DNA of 64,000 bases from Candidatus Methylomirabilota bacterium (GCA_036005065.1 DASYQW010000065.1:42985-106984); one strand, 5' to 3'; shown: positions 15,574-23,940, counted from the stretch's first letter. The notes: generated by a model from the sequence alone, not told the origin. Translations and numbers: made by a program.

Positions 15574-16524
15574 GTGAGCACGCTGGCGGCGGAGGCACTG
15601 GGGGGCCTGGTGGGGGTCGTGAACCTCGTCCAGGTCGCGATCCTGGTGGCGTTCTTCGCGCTGGCCGCCCGCGCCCTCCTCCTGCTGATGCTGGACCGAC
15701 GGCGCTCACTCGCGGTGGGCGTCGTGCGGGTCTGCGCGGTCGGCCTCTTCCTGGCCCTGGGCCTGCTCTACGCCTCGTTCAGCGCCCCCCTGCTGGTCTG
15801 GGATGGCCCGGCGGCGGGGGCCGCGATCCTGACCGCGCTCCTGGTGCTCTCGGGAGTCGCCATGCGGCGCGCGATGGGCTGGGCGGAGCGGCGGCCAGGC
15901 GCGGCGGGATTCCTCGCCCAGCTCGTCCTGGTGCTGGCGCTCCTGCTGGTCGCCTCCCTGACCCTCATGCGGGCCGGCTTCCTGGCGCTGACGGAGGATC
16001 GCCCCATCCTCCTGGTGGACGTGACGGGCGAGACGGCGACGCAGACCGTCCGGTGGGCGCCGCCGGATCAGCCGGCGCGTGAGGAGCGGCTGCGCACGCA
16101 CCGGGTCGTCTTTCGGACGCCCGACGGCGTCCCGGTCGCCGAGGCCTGGCTGTACGGTGACCAGGTCGGCGTCAAGGGTCGGGTGCTTCGCCTGTCACCG
16201 CTCCTGAACGCCGCCGGCGTTCCGAATCTCTTCGAGCTGCTCTTCGCCCACAACGGCTACGCGACCGCGGAGCGGCACGCCACTCAGCCCCACGTGGCGG
16301 TGTCGCTGCCGCCCGGCGGCCCCCTCGCCGTCCATCCCTGGTGGCGCCGCCTCCAGTCGCGGCTGCTCGAGCGGTGGGAGCGGGGGACCGCCGCCGATTC
16401 GTCGTGGGCGGTTCGATCCGCGACCATCGAGTCCACGTACTTCCCGCTGGCCGACGCCAGCGGAAAGCCGGTCCGGGCGACGTTCCGGCTGGTCCTGACG
16501 CCGGGCGGGCTGTCCTCGGGGTGA
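15574..16524 (+). CDS. Four-helix membrane protein with soluble C-terminal domain
   Basis: A 316-residue protein of unknown function. Four strongly hydrophobic segments (about residues 12-38, 47-72, 80-97 and 112-136) are followed by a soluble domain of about 175 residues, presumably extracytoplasmic. It begins LLVDVTGETATQTVRW and includes a VKGRVLRLSPLLNAAG stretch. The GTG start at 15574 gives the first helix directly. It is divergent from the ThDP enzyme gene and alone in orientation until the duplicated segment downstream. No family is recognised; it could be a sensor or an envelope assembly factor. Confidence 0.65.
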   Translation: MSTLAAEALGGLVGVVNLVQVAILVAFFALAARALLLLMLDRRRSLAVGVVRVCAVGLFLALGLLYASFSAPLLVWDGPAAGAAILTALLVLSGVAMRRAMGWAERRPGAAGFLAQLVLVLALLLVASLTLMRAGFLALTEDRPILLVDVTGETATQTVRWAPPDQPAREERLRTHRVVFRTPDGVPVAEAWLYGDQVGVKGRVLRLSPLLNAAGVPNLFELLFAHNGYATAERHATQPHVAVSLPPGGPLAVHPWWRRLQSRLLERWERGTAADSSWAVRSATIESTYFPLADASGKPVRATFRLVLTPGGLSSG

Positions 16525-16550
16525 GCGCCGGGCCCTCACGCGTCAACACG

Positions 16551-16581
16551 GTGGCGACGAATCGGAGGGGCGATGAAGATC
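16551..16581 (+). repeat. 31-bp direct repeat, left copy
   Basis: This 31-base stretch is identical to 18217-18247, where it carries the ribosome site and the first three codons of the enolase-superfamily gene. Here the same ATG leads into ATG-AAG-ATC-CCT-GTA-TGA, a five-codon dead frame. The two copies bracket a 1.67-kb module with two genes. Confidence 0.9.
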
Positions 16582-16713
16582 CCTGTATGATGGCGAGTGG
16601 GCCACGCGTGAGGCGAAGGTCGGCCAGGGCCCGTATTAGCCGCACGCCGACCGGTTGGCCGCCTGACCGGTGGTAGCCGTCTCTCTCGCAGTGACCCAGA
16701 AGTGAGGTGAGGC

Positions 16714-17283
16714 ATGTCCCACCGAAGAGTCTCGGGGCTGACCGCAAGAATGGCACTCCTGGCGCTGCTCCTGGCAGTCCCGTGGCCGGCGCTTGCCGAC
16801 GAGAAATTGCCCGCCGCGAATATCGCTCTCGAGGGCCTGTACCAGCGCCTGTCCCCCGGCATGACGTCCCAGGACGTCGCCCGCACGGCCGGACGAGAGA
16901 CGATGCTGAAGCCCGGAAAGCAACCCCGCACCTGGCTCCTGTGGACGCCGCCGTTTGCAGGCCGGCCGATCGAGGTCCTGAGAACCGCCTTCAGGGATGG
17001 ACGGTTGGCGCGAATTGAATACGAGAGCTTCGGGGACGAGTACCGACATCTGGTCAAGGGCGATCGTCGGATGGAGACGGACAGCGACCAGGTTACCCGG
17101 CTCTGGCGACGCAGCGCCGAGGTGATGGAGGCCGCCGAGGATTGCGGTGAGGCGCTCGAGGCGTTTCACCATTTGGTTGTCGGGCTGCAAGAACGGCTGA
17201 CCTCACCGGAACAACAGGCCTGGGTGCGCGCGCTGCAACTGCGACGAGCGGCGCAAGCGGGCCTCGGCTCGCTCTCTCGCTAG
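16714..17283 (+). CDS. Secreted protein of unknown function
   Basis: A 189-residue protein with a clear signal peptide (MSHRRVSGLTARMALLALLL, then AVPWPALADE with probable cleavage after Ala-Asp or before it). The mature part is mixed, with YQRLSPGMTSQDVARTAGRE resembling a small outer-membrane lipoprotein/SmpA-type beta-hairpin start, then a helical C-terminal half. Base composition is lower in GC than that of neighbouring genes. A GAGGTGAGG ribosome site precedes the ATG. It lies inside the segment bracketed by the 31-bp repeats, together with a TauE-like permease in the same reading frame. Confidence 0.65.
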   Translation: MSHRRVSGLTARMALLALLLAVPWPALADEKLPAANIALEGLYQRLSPGMTSQDVARTAGRETMLKPGKQPRTWLLWTPPFAGRPIEVLRTAFRDGRLARIEYESFGDEYRHLVKGDRRMETDSDQVTRLWRRSAEVMEAAEDCGEALEAFHHLVVGLQERLTSPEQQAWVRALQLRRAAQAGLGSLSR

Positions 17284-17397
17284 CCCGGACAGCGGCCCCA
17301 CGCGTGCGAGGGGGCTGGTCGGGAAGGGAACGGCGCCGGGCCGCGAGGAGTCGACACGAGCCTCATCGACGGACTGATCCTGCTGCTCGCGGGCCTT

Positions 17398-18174
17398 GTG
17401 ATCGGCGCGTTCGGAACGCTGATCGGCGCCGGGGGCGGCTTCCTGGTGGTGCCGATCCTGCTGCTCGGCTACCACTTTCCGCCCGCCGATGCCGTCGGGA
17501 CCTCGCTGGCAGTGGTCTTCCTGAACGCCCTATCGGGCGCCATCGCCTACCTCCGGCAGGGCAGGGTCGATCTCTCGCTCGGATGGAGATTTGCCGCGGC
17601 GACCCTGCCCGGCGCGGTGGGCGGCGCGTACTTGACGCGTACGCTGACGTCGTACGCTTTCAGCCTCGGCTTCGGATTGGCCCTCATCGTGATCGCGGCG
17701 CTCCTTTTTACGGGCAGGACGGCACGCCCTTCGTCGCGGGCCACTGTCCGGCAGGTCGTCGATGTCACGGGCGAACCCCACGTGTACCATGTGGACGCCT
17801 GGAAGGGCATCCTCGTCAGCCTGCTGGTGGGACTCTTTTCAAGCCTTCTCGGTATCGGGGGCGGCATCATCCATGTCCCGTTTCTGATCGTGGCGCTAGG
17901 ACTGCCGGTGCACGTCGCTACGGCGACCTCGCATTTCGTGCTCAGTATTTCGGCGTTGGTCGGCGCCCTGACCTTCTGGTCGCTTGGGCATGTGCGGATC
18001 GTGACCGCGGGTGTCATGGGTCTCGGCGTGCTCCTCGGGGCGCAGGTCGGCGCCCGCGCGTCGTTGCGAGCATCGGCGGCGGTGATCCGGCGCCTTCTCG
18101 CGGGATCCCTGGCATTGGTCGGCGCCCGAATGGTCTTGCATGCGGTACGATTGGCCCACTGGGGACTCCGATAG
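17398..18174 (+). CDS. TauE/SafE-family membrane permease
   Basis: A permease of the TauE/SafE (DUF81) family, proposed exporters or importers of sulfite, sulfoacetate or related organosulfur anions. Two homologous halves are visible, each with a Gly-rich signature: GTLIGAGGGFLVVPILLL at the start and SSLLGIGGGIIHVPFLIVA near residue 140. About seven or eight hydrophobic segments are seen. The first canonical start, GTG 17398, cuts into the first helix; conserved-looking hydrophobic sequence continues upstream to about 17356 with only CTG or ACG codons available. The frame is open back to the TAG of the preceding gene. I keep GTG as the conservative start, but the true one is probably upstream and non-canonical. 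Confidence 0.82.
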   Translation: MIGAFGTLIGAGGGFLVVPILLLGYHFPPADAVGTSLAVVFLNALSGAIAYLRQGRVDLSLGWRFAAATLPGAVGGAYLTRTLTSYAFSLGFGLALIVIAALLFTGRTARPSSRATVRQVVDVTGEPHVYHVDAWKGILVSLLVGLFSSLLGIGGGIIHVPFLIVALGLPVHVATATSHFVLSISALVGALTFWSLGHVRIVTAGVMGLGVLLGAQVGARASLRASAAVIRRLLAGSLALVGARMVLHAVRLAHWGLR

Positions 18175-18216
18175 CTTCCCCGTGCTCGTTTGGCAGCCTC
18201 GAGCGGCCGGCACGAC

Positions 18217-18247
18217 GTGGCGACGAATCGGAGGGGCGATGAAGATC
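18217..18247 (+). repeat. 31-bp direct repeat, right copy
   Basis: This is the second perfect copy of the 31-base sequence at 16551-16581. It spans the GGAGGGG ribosome site, the ATG (18239) and the next two codons of the enolase-superfamily gene, so this copy is functional in position. Confidence 0.9.
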
Positions 18248-19333
18248 ACCGGGATCCGAACCACCCTGGTTGACGTGCCGATGCCGCGGCCGATCGTGTC
18301 GCGCATCCGGGTGAGCGACGTCATGACTCATCTGCTCGTGGACCTCGAGACCGACGAAGGTCTGACCGGGCAGACCTATCTCGTCACCTTCGGCCGCGAC
18401 TGGGGCCGCGCGGTGATCGAGCTCCTGCGGGGGCTCGAGGATCACGTGCGCGGCCTGGACCCGCGCGAGAGCGCACCGCTCTACCGGAAGATGTGGCAGG
18501 TCTCTTCCATGGCGGGCCGGCGGGGACTGGCCGTCTTCGCCGTCTCGGCCATCGACACCGCGGCCTGGGACATCGCCGCCAAGGCCCTCGGCGTGCCGCT
18601 CTGGCGACTGCTCGGCGGCTCCCCGGCGCCGGTGGACACGTACGCCAGCGAGGGTCTCTGGCTCACCGACGATCTCGGAAAGCTGGCCGCCGAGGCGGCC
18701 GAGCTGGTCGGCCAGGGATTCCGGGCCGTCAAGATGCGGCTCGGGCGCGCCCGCGAGGCGGACGACGTCGCAGCGGCCCGGGCCGTGCGGGACACGATCG
18801 GCCCCGAGGTTCGGCTGATGGCCGACGCCAACCAGGGGTGGGACGTCCACTATGCGCTCCGGATGGGTCGGCGGCTGGAGGACGCCGGCATCGATCTGAC
18901 CTGGTTCGAGGAGCCCATCCCGCACGACGACGTGCCCGGCCAGGCTCGCCTGGCCGCCGAGCTCCGGACGCCGCTGGCCACCGGCGAGAACGCCTACGCC
19001 CCCTTCGGCTTCCGCGAGCTGATCGAAGCCCGGGCGGTCGACGTCATGATGCCGGACCTCGAGCGGATCGGGGGCGTGACCGGCTGGCTCCGGACGGCGG
19101 CGCTGGCGGACGCCTGGCGCTTGCCGCTCGCCTCCCACCTGTTCCCGGAGCAGAGCTGCCACCTGATGGCGGCCAGTCCCACCGCCTACTACCTCGAGCA
19201 CATGCCCTGGGCGCAAGCGCTCCTGGTCGAGAAGCTCCGGCTCGTCGACGGGCGAGTCCCGCTGCCGAACACGCCGGGGCTCGGCCTGGTCTGGGACAAA
19301 GACGCGGTCAAGCGCTGGACGGTCCCGCCGTGA
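18239..19333 (+). CDS. Enolase-superfamily enzyme, mandelate racemase type
   Basis: A 364-residue enzyme of the mandelate racemase/muconate lactonizing branch, which abstracts a proton next to a carboxylate (racemases, sugar-acid dehydratases). Metal ligands appear as the Asp of LMADANQGW, the Glu of WFEEPIP and the Glu of TGENAY. The acid/base groups appear as K-x-R in AVKMRLG and the His of LASHLFPE with an Asp in DLERIGG. A KxR in place of KxK at the second-strand site is a variant worth noting. The ATG lies in the 31-bp repeat with a good ribosome site. A sugar-acid dehydratase role is plausible given the SDR and IlvD-like genes in the window, but substrate is not determined by sequence. 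Confidence 0.88.
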   Translation: MKITGIRTTLVDVPMPRPIVSRIRVSDVMTHLLVDLETDEGLTGQTYLVTFGRDWGRAVIELLRGLEDHVRGLDPRESAPLYRKMWQVSSMAGRRGLAVFAVSAIDTAAWDIAAKALGVPLWRLLGGSPAPVDTYASEGLWLTDDLGKLAAEAAELVGQGFRAVKMRLGRAREADDVAAARAVRDTIGPEVRLMADANQGWDVHYALRMGRRLEDAGIDLTWFEEPIPHDDVPGQARLAAELRTPLATGENAYAPFGFRELIEARAVDVMMPDLERIGGVTGWLRTAALADAWRLPLASHLFPEQSCHLMAASPTAYYLEHMPWAQALLVEKLRLVDGRVPLPNTPGLGLVWDKDAVKRWTVPP

Positions 19334-19417
19334 CGCGCTCTCCGCGGAGCTCCGGTCAGCGGAGCGGTCCAAGCCCCTTCTCATCATCTGGGAGTGTGTC
19401 GGAGGAACCCGGCACCG

Positions 19418-19523
19418 ACCACCGAGGGCGTGGTGCATCGAGGAGCGCTCCGAGCGGCGGCTTCGCCACCGCCACGACGGGGGGGTATCGGGGGGTCTTC
19501 CGAGACCCCCCCGAAATGACCTA
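19418..19523 (-). repeat. Palindromic intergenic element, family 1, copy 2
   Basis: This near-identical second copy of the element at 1490-1594 lies in the same orientation and again directly abuts a TAG stop codon, that of the SDR gene (19523-19521). The hairpin is stronger here: GGGGGGTCT (19490-19498) pairs with AGACCCCCC (19503-19511) around TCCG. It sits between two converging genes and may end transcription from the minus strand. Confidence 0.78.
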
Positions 19524-20288
19524 GACTCCGAGGACCGAGTAGCCCCCGTCCACCGGGATGGCGGTCCCCGTGATGAAGTCCGACGCGGGGCTGGCCAGGA
19601 AGACGGCGATCCCGGCGTGGTCGTCGGGCGTGCCCCAGCGGCCGGCGGGCGTGCGGGCGAGCACCCGCTCGTGGAGGCCGGCGACTTGCTCGCGAGCCTT
19701 CCGGGTGAGGTCGGTGTCGATCCAGCCGGGTAGCACCGCGTTGACCTGAACGTTGTCCTTGGCCCACGCCGTCGCCAGCGCCTTGGTCAGCTGGACGATC
19801 CCGCCCTTGCTGGCGGCGTACGGAGCGGTGAAGGGCGCCCCGAAGATCGACATCATCGAGCCGATGTTGATGATCTTGCCCCCGCCTTCCCGCACCATCG
19901 CCGGATAGGCCGCCTGGCAGCACAGGAAGGCGCTGGTCAAGTTGGTCTCCAGCACCGTGTGCCACTCCTCGAGCGCGTATTCCTGCGGCTGCTTCCGGAT
20001 GTTCGTGCCGGCATTGTTGACCAGGATGTCGAGCCGCCGGAACTGGTCGAGCGTCTTCTGAACCATGTCCCGGCACGACTCCTGACTGGCGACGTCGACC
20101 TTCACCATCGCGGCCTGCAACCCGGCCGCCTTCAGCTCTTTCACCGCCTCGCTGCTCTTTCCGACGTTGCGTGCCGCCAGCACGACCGACGCGCCGGCCT
20201 GGGCCAGCCCCCGCGCCATGCCCAGGCCGATGCCCCCGTTGCCGCCGGTGACGATAGCCACGCGCCCGGAGAGGTCGAAGAGCTTCAT
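19521..20288 (-). CDS. Short-chain dehydrogenase/reductase
   Basis: A 255-residue classical SDR, an NAD(P)-dependent alcohol/ketone oxidoreductase. It has the Rossmann motif TGGNGGIG (14-21), an NNAG block (90-93), a Ser in NIGSMMS, the catalytic Tyr-Lys pair in APYAASKGG, and PGWIDTDLTR after the active site. The overall pattern is close to gluconate 5-dehydrogenase and 2-deoxy-D-gluconate 3-dehydrogenase-like enzymes, so a sugar acid is a reasonable guess. The ATG has GAGGAGG upstream. It lies 19 bases downstream of the dppC-like gene and is probably the last gene of that transport operon, suggesting that it processes the imported compound. Confidence 0.88.
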   Translation of the reverse strand: MKLFDLSGRVAIVTGGNGGIGLGMARGLAQAGASVVLAARNVGKSSEAVKELKAAGLQAAMVKVDVASQESCRDMVQKTLDQFRRLDILVNNAGTNIRKQPQEYALEEWHTVLETNLTSAFLCCQAAYPAMVREGGGKIINIGSMMSIFGAPFTAPYAASKGGIVQLTKALATAWAKDNVQVNAVLPGWIDTDLTRKAREQVAGLHERVLARTPAGRWGTPDDHAGIAVFLASPASDFITGTAIPVDGGYSVLGV

Positions 20289-20307
20289 CGCCGCGTTCCT
20301 CCTCTGG

Positions 20308-21210
20308 TCATTGCACGCGCAGGCGAGGATCGAGGGTGTCCCGCAGGCCGTCGCCGAGCAGGTTCAGGCTGAGGCCGGCCAGCGTCAGGGTGATCCCCGG
20401 GAAGAGGCTCACCCAGAACGCCTCGCGGATCACGTTCTTGCCGCTAGCGATCACGTTGCCCCACGAGGGGACGTAGGGAGGCACGCCGACGCCCAGGAAG
20501 CCCAGGATCGCCTCGGCCAGGACGGCATAGGCGAAGATGAAGGTCCCCTGGACCAGGATCGGCCCCACGCAGTTCGGCAGGATGTGGCGGAAGGCGATGA
20601 CGAGGTCCCGGCGGCCGAGCGCCCGGGCCGCCTGAACGTAGTCCAGCTCCCGGATCGAGAGCACGGTGCTGCGGATCAGGATCGCCGTCCGCGGCATGTA
20701 GACGACCGACAGGGCGAAGATCACATTCCACTCACCGGGCCCCCGAGCCGCCATCAGGGCGATGGCCAGCAGGATCGCCGGGAACGCCATGAGCCCGTCC
20801 ATGACCCGCATGATGAAAAGGTCGAGCTGGCGGTAGAATCCGGCCACCAGCCCGATGACGATCCCGCCGATCGTGGTGAACAGCATCGTCAGGCCGCCGA
20901 TCCGGAGCGAAGTTCGGGCGCCGTGGAGCACCAGGCTGTAGAGGTCGCGGCCGAACTCGTCGGTGCCGAGGTAGTTTTGCGCGCTGGGGGGCCTGAGACG
21001 GTTGGCGGGATAGAGGCGTGTCGGGTTGTGGGTCGAGAGGACCCCGGCGAACACCGCGGCCAGCAGCAGGATCAGGAACATCGACGCGCCCAGCAGCACG
21101 TTCCGGTTGCGGAGGAGCCGGCGGTACCAGGTGATCCGGGCGGCGGGCGCCCCCCAGACCGCCGCCTCGCGCGGCTCGCTCAGGACCTTCTCGACCGTTG
21201 CTTCCACCAT
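20308..21210 (-). CDS. Peptide-type ABC permease, DppC family
   Basis: A 300-residue membrane permease of the dipeptide/oligopeptide/nickel family. It has an N-terminal cytoplasmic tail, a first helix near residue 40, the periplasmic YLGTDEFGRDLYSLVLHGAR typical of DppC, and the EAA loop YVQAARALGRRDLVIAFRHI contacting the ATPase. It starts at ATG 21210, two bases after the stop of the dppB-like gene. No DppD/DppF ATPases are in the window, so the energising subunits must be encoded elsewhere. Confidence 0.92.
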   Translation of the reverse strand: MVEATVEKVLSEPREAAVWGAPAARITWYRRLLRNRNVLLGASMFLILLLAAVFAGVLSTHNPTRLYPANRLRPPSAQNYLGTDEFGRDLYSLVLHGARTSLRIGGLTMLFTTIGGIVIGLVAGFYRQLDLFIMRVMDGLMAFPAILLAIALMAARGPGEWNVIFALSVVYMPRTAILIRSTVLSIRELDYVQAARALGRRDLVIAFRHILPNCVGPILVQGTFIFAYAVLAEAILGFLGVGVPPYVPSWGNVIASGKNVIREAFWVSLFPGITLTLAGLSLNLLGDGLRDTLDPRLRVQ

Positions 21211-21212
21211 GC

Positions 21213-22157
21213 TCAGTCGTAGCGGATGCGGGGATCGATGAATCCGTAGACCAGGTCGACGGCGAGGTTGATCAGGACGTAGGCCGCCGCCGTCACCAGC
21301 ACCACGCCCTGCACGACCGGATAGTCGCGGCGGAGGATGGCCGAGATGATGAGACGCCCGAGCCCCGGAATGTTGAAGACGATCTCCGTCACGACCGCAC
21401 CACCGATCAGGATCGCCATCGTGATCCCGATGACCGCCACCACGGGGACGAGGGCGTTCCGGAACGCGTGGATGTAGACCACGACCCGCTGGGACAGTCC
21501 CTTGGCTCGCGCGGTGCGGATGTAGTCCTGCTGCAGGACCTCCAGCATGCAGGACCGGCTGATGCGCGCGATCAGCGCCGACTGATTGAAGCCCAGCGAG
21601 ACCGCCGGCAGGACCATGTAGCGCAGCGCCGCCCACGGATTTTCGAGGACCGACGCATAGCCGGCGGCCGGCAGCCAGCCGAGCCGGACGGCGAACAGGT
21701 AGATGAAGTTGAGGCTCAGCCAGAACCCCGGGATGCAGACGCCGAGGAGCGCCCCCAGCATCAGGACCCGATCCCAGGCCGAGCCGGGGTAGGCGGCCGC
21801 GATGATGCCGGACGGCACCCCGATCGCCACGGCCACGAACAGGGAGGTGAGCGTCAGCACGATGGTCGGCTCGGCCCGCTCCCACAGCGCGGTCGTGACC
21901 GGCCGGTCCAGGAAGTACGAGCGCCCGAGGTCGCCCTTCAGGATCCGGGTGTAGAAGAGGACGAGCTGCTCGTAGAGCGGGCGGTCGAGCCCCATGGCCT
22001 TCCGGGTCTCCTCGATCTGCGAGGTCGTCGCGTCCGGGCCCAGCATGACGCTCACCGGGTCCCCGGGGATCAGGTGGATGATGAAGAAGACGGTGGTGAC
22101 GACCACCGCCATCACGGGGATCAGCGCCAGCAGCCGACGGACCAGGTAGGTCGTCAC
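21213..22157 (-). CDS. Peptide-type ABC permease, DppB family
   Basis: A 314-residue permease with six hydrophobic segments and the DppB-type loop YIRTARAKGLSQRVVVYIHA. The N-terminal LLALIPVMAVVVTTVFFIIH helix and the LGLDRPLYEQ-like periplasmic segment (MGLDRPLYEQ) are typical. It starts with GTG at 22157, has no recognisable ribosome site, and is immediately preceded by a perfect 32-bp palindrome; both should lower its translation relative to the upstream binding proteins. Partner of the dppC-like gene. Confidence 0.92.
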   Translation of the reverse strand: MTTYLVRRLLALIPVMAVVVTTVFFIIHLIPGDPVSVMLGPDATTSQIEETRKAMGLDRPLYEQLVLFYTRILKGDLGRSYFLDRPVTTALWERAEPTIVLTLTSLFVAVAIGVPSGIIAAAYPGSAWDRVLMLGALLGVCIPGFWLSLNFIYLFAVRLGWLPAAGYASVLENPWAALRYMVLPAVSLGFNQSALIARISRSCMLEVLQQDYIRTARAKGLSQRVVVYIHAFRNALVPVVAVIGITMAILIGGAVVTEIVFNIPGLGRLIISAILRRDYPVVQGVVLVTAAAYVLINLAVDLVYGFIDPRIRYD

Positions 22158-22165
22158 GGCGAGAG

Positions 22166-22197
22166 CCGGGGGCCGCCCGCCGGCGGGCGGCCCCCGG
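22166..22197. repeat. Perfect 32-bp palindrome between SBP and permease genes
   Basis: The 16 bases at 22166-22181 are the exact reverse complement of 22182-22197, all G or C. The palindrome begins eight bases upstream of the dppB-like GTG and follows the SBP stop at 22224. As RNA it would form a very stable hairpin, suited to protecting upstream SBP mRNA and limiting permease translation. Confidence 0.85.
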
Positions 22198-22223
22198 AAT
22201 CGGGACTCCGGGTCAGTCCGGGA

Positions 22224-23792
22224 TCACTCGATCGACACGTTGTAGAACCGGATCCGCTCGGTCTTCTCGTTGAAGCCCTTGAGCTTCTTGGACGCTGCCC
22301 GCAGGCCGAAGAGATCGCCGTAGCGGATCACGGGCACCTTCTCGTAGAAGACCTTGTGCATCTGCTCCCACAGGGCGAAGCGCTTCTTGTAGTCCGTCTC
22401 GCGGATCATCTCGGTCTTGATCCGCTGGATCTCCTCGTCGCACGTCCAGCCCGGCCAGCTGCAGGAAAGGACGTTCGAGTTGGTGGGGTCGTACTGCGGT
22501 CCGATGCCGGTGGTGAAGGCGTCGTACTCCTTCGGGTTGTTGCGGCGCTTCACCAGGGTCGCCCAGTCGACCACCTGCAGGTCGATGGTGAATCCGGCGT
22601 CCTCGAGCTGCTGCTTGGTGAGCAGGGCGAAGTCGTACATCCATTTGTACTCCTGCGTCGTCATGAAGCGGATCGGCTCACCCTTGTAGCCGCCCTCCTG
22701 CAGGAGCTTCTTGGCCTTCTCCTTGTTGTGCTCGTTCCACGGCAGCCCGGACATGGTCACGTGCCAGGACGCGATCTCCCGGTGGATGAGGTTGTAGTCC
22801 ATCCGGTAGAACTCCGACCGGCCGCCGGCCACGTTCTTCATGATCGGCTCCATGTCGAGCGCCGCCTGCCAGGCCTGGCGAAGCTTCTGGTTGGTCATCA
22901 GCCCTTCCTTCTTGTTCAGGACCGCGACCAGCCAGTAGTACATCTTGGCGATGATCGGGCGGGCGGTGGCGCTCTTCTGGAGCCGGTCGAAGGCATCGGC
23001 GTTCAGGTCGTCGGCGAAGTCCAGCTCGCCGGTTTCCATCTGGGCCACCCGGGTGGCCACGTCCGGCACCGGGATCCAGTCGATCTGGTCCACGTAGGCG
23101 ATCTTGGCTCCGCCGTAGCCGCTGGGCTTCTCGCTCCGCGGCTTGTAGTCGTCGAAGCGCGCCATTCGGATGTACCGGTCGGGCTTCCATTCGACCAGCT
23201 TGAAGGGGCCGGTGCCGACGTACTCGGTCACCTTGTCCTGGGGCTTGAATTTCTCGGCGATCTCCTTCGGGTAGATCGCCGCGAAGTTGTTGGCCACCCC
23301 CAGGTTGATCGTCACGATGGCCACCTTCTCCTTGAGCTTCATCTCGATCGTGTACTTGTCCGCCGCCCGGAGGTCGGTCACGTAGCCGAAGAGGTCCTTC
23401 CCGTAGATCGACTGCTGGCTCCAGCGCTTGAGCGAGGCGACCACGTCGTCGCTGGTCATCTCCTTGCCGTTGTGGAACTTGATCCCCCGCCGGAGCTTGA
23501 AGGTGTAGGTCAGGCCGTCCCTGGACACCGCGGGCAGGCTCTCGGCGAGCATCGGCATCGGCTTGTTGTCGTCGTCCAGGGTGTACAGCCCCTCGTAGAT
23601 GTGGTTGGTCAGGGTTTCGGTGATGCTGGCCGTCGTCCAGTGGGCATCGAGGGTCGGCGGCTCGCCCAGGTTGCCGACCCGGACGACCCCGCCCTTCTTC
23701 TGGGCGTCGGCGTCGACGGCGGCGCCCACGACGACCAGGGCGATCGTCGCCAGCGTGGCCAGGATGGTTCGCAGCAAGGTCCTATGCCCCAT
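22224..23792 (-). CDS. Tandem solute-binding protein 1 (SBP family 5)
   Basis: A 522-residue extracytoplasmic binding protein, the copy next to the permease genes. It has a signal peptide (MGHRTLLR, hydrophobic core, cleavage region VDADAQKKG), then GEPPTLDAHWTTASITETL, KFHNGKEMTSDDVVASLKRW, VGTGPFKLVEWKPD and KKEGLMTNQKLRQAWQAALD. Near residue 430 it shares the CxWPGWTCDEE block, with two cysteines able to form a disulfide, with all three upstream paralogues. Specificity is unknown; peptides, glycosides and amino-acid conjugates are all handled by this family. It has a promoter-like sequence of its own shared with SBP 4, and a 10-bp stem hairpin in its leader. Confidence 0.92.
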   Translation of the reverse strand: MGHRTLLRTILATLATIALVVVGAAVDADAQKKGGVVRVGNLGEPPTLDAHWTTASITETLTNHIYEGLYTLDDDNKPMPMLAESLPAVSRDGLTYTFKLRRGIKFHNGKEMTSDDVVASLKRWSQQSIYGKDLFGYVTDLRAADKYTIEMKLKEKVAIVTINLGVANNFAAIYPKEIAEKFKPQDKVTEYVGTGPFKLVEWKPDRYIRMARFDDYKPRSEKPSGYGGAKIAYVDQIDWIPVPDVATRVAQMETGELDFADDLNADAFDRLQKSATARPIIAKMYYWLVAVLNKKEGLMTNQKLRQAWQAALDMEPIMKNVAGGRSEFYRMDYNLIHREIASWHVTMSGLPWNEHNKEKAKKLLQEGGYKGEPIRFMTTQEYKWMYDFALLTKQQLEDAGFTIDLQVVDWATLVKRRNNPKEYDAFTTGIGPQYDPTNSNVLSCSWPGWTCDEEIQRIKTEMIRETDYKKRFALWEQMHKVFYEKVPVIRYGDLFGLRAASKKLKGFNEKTERIRFYNVSIE

Positions 23793-23824
23793 GCAGCACC
23801 TCCGGAGATCTCGGGGTCGAAGCT

Positions 23825-23846
23825 ATCGCCCGCACCTGCGGGCGAT
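23825..23846. repeat. Perfect 10-bp stem hairpin in SBP 1 leader
   Basis: ATCGCCCGCA (23825-23834) and TGCGGGCGAT (23837-23846) flank a two-base centre. The hairpin lies between the SBP 2 stop and the SBP 1 start, downstream of the candidate promoter, so it may act as processing or stability element. Confidence 0.7.
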
Positions 23847-23862
23847 CAATCGGCGGTGCTCC

Positions 23863-23892
23863 ATCCTCGGGCCAGAGCGGGACTCCCGTCAA
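23863..23892 (-). promoter_or_regulatory. Promoter-like sequence of SBP 1
   Basis: On the minus strand TTGACG (23892-23887) and GAGGAT (23868-23863) are 18 bases apart, 71 bases before the SBP 1 ATG. The same arrangement with related spacer occurs in front of SBP 4 (28724-28753), which supports a functional role, although the -10 is weak. Confidence 0.45.
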
Positions 23893-23940
23893 GAGCCTAC
23901 CCGGGCCGGCCGCCCCCGCCCGCGTCGGCGCGCGCCGTCG

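Noticed and set aside
16590..18165. Shared 9-mer AGTGGGCCA in inverted orientation near both ends of the 1.67-kb module
   Set aside because: It is too short and not at equal distance from the 31-bp repeats. It does not qualify as terminal inverted repeats.
16714..18174. Secreted protein and TauE-like permease as one gene broken by a TAG stop
   Set aside because: They share a frame, but the first product ends like a complete protein and the second begins as a normal TauE family member after a 70-base gap, so two genes are simpler.
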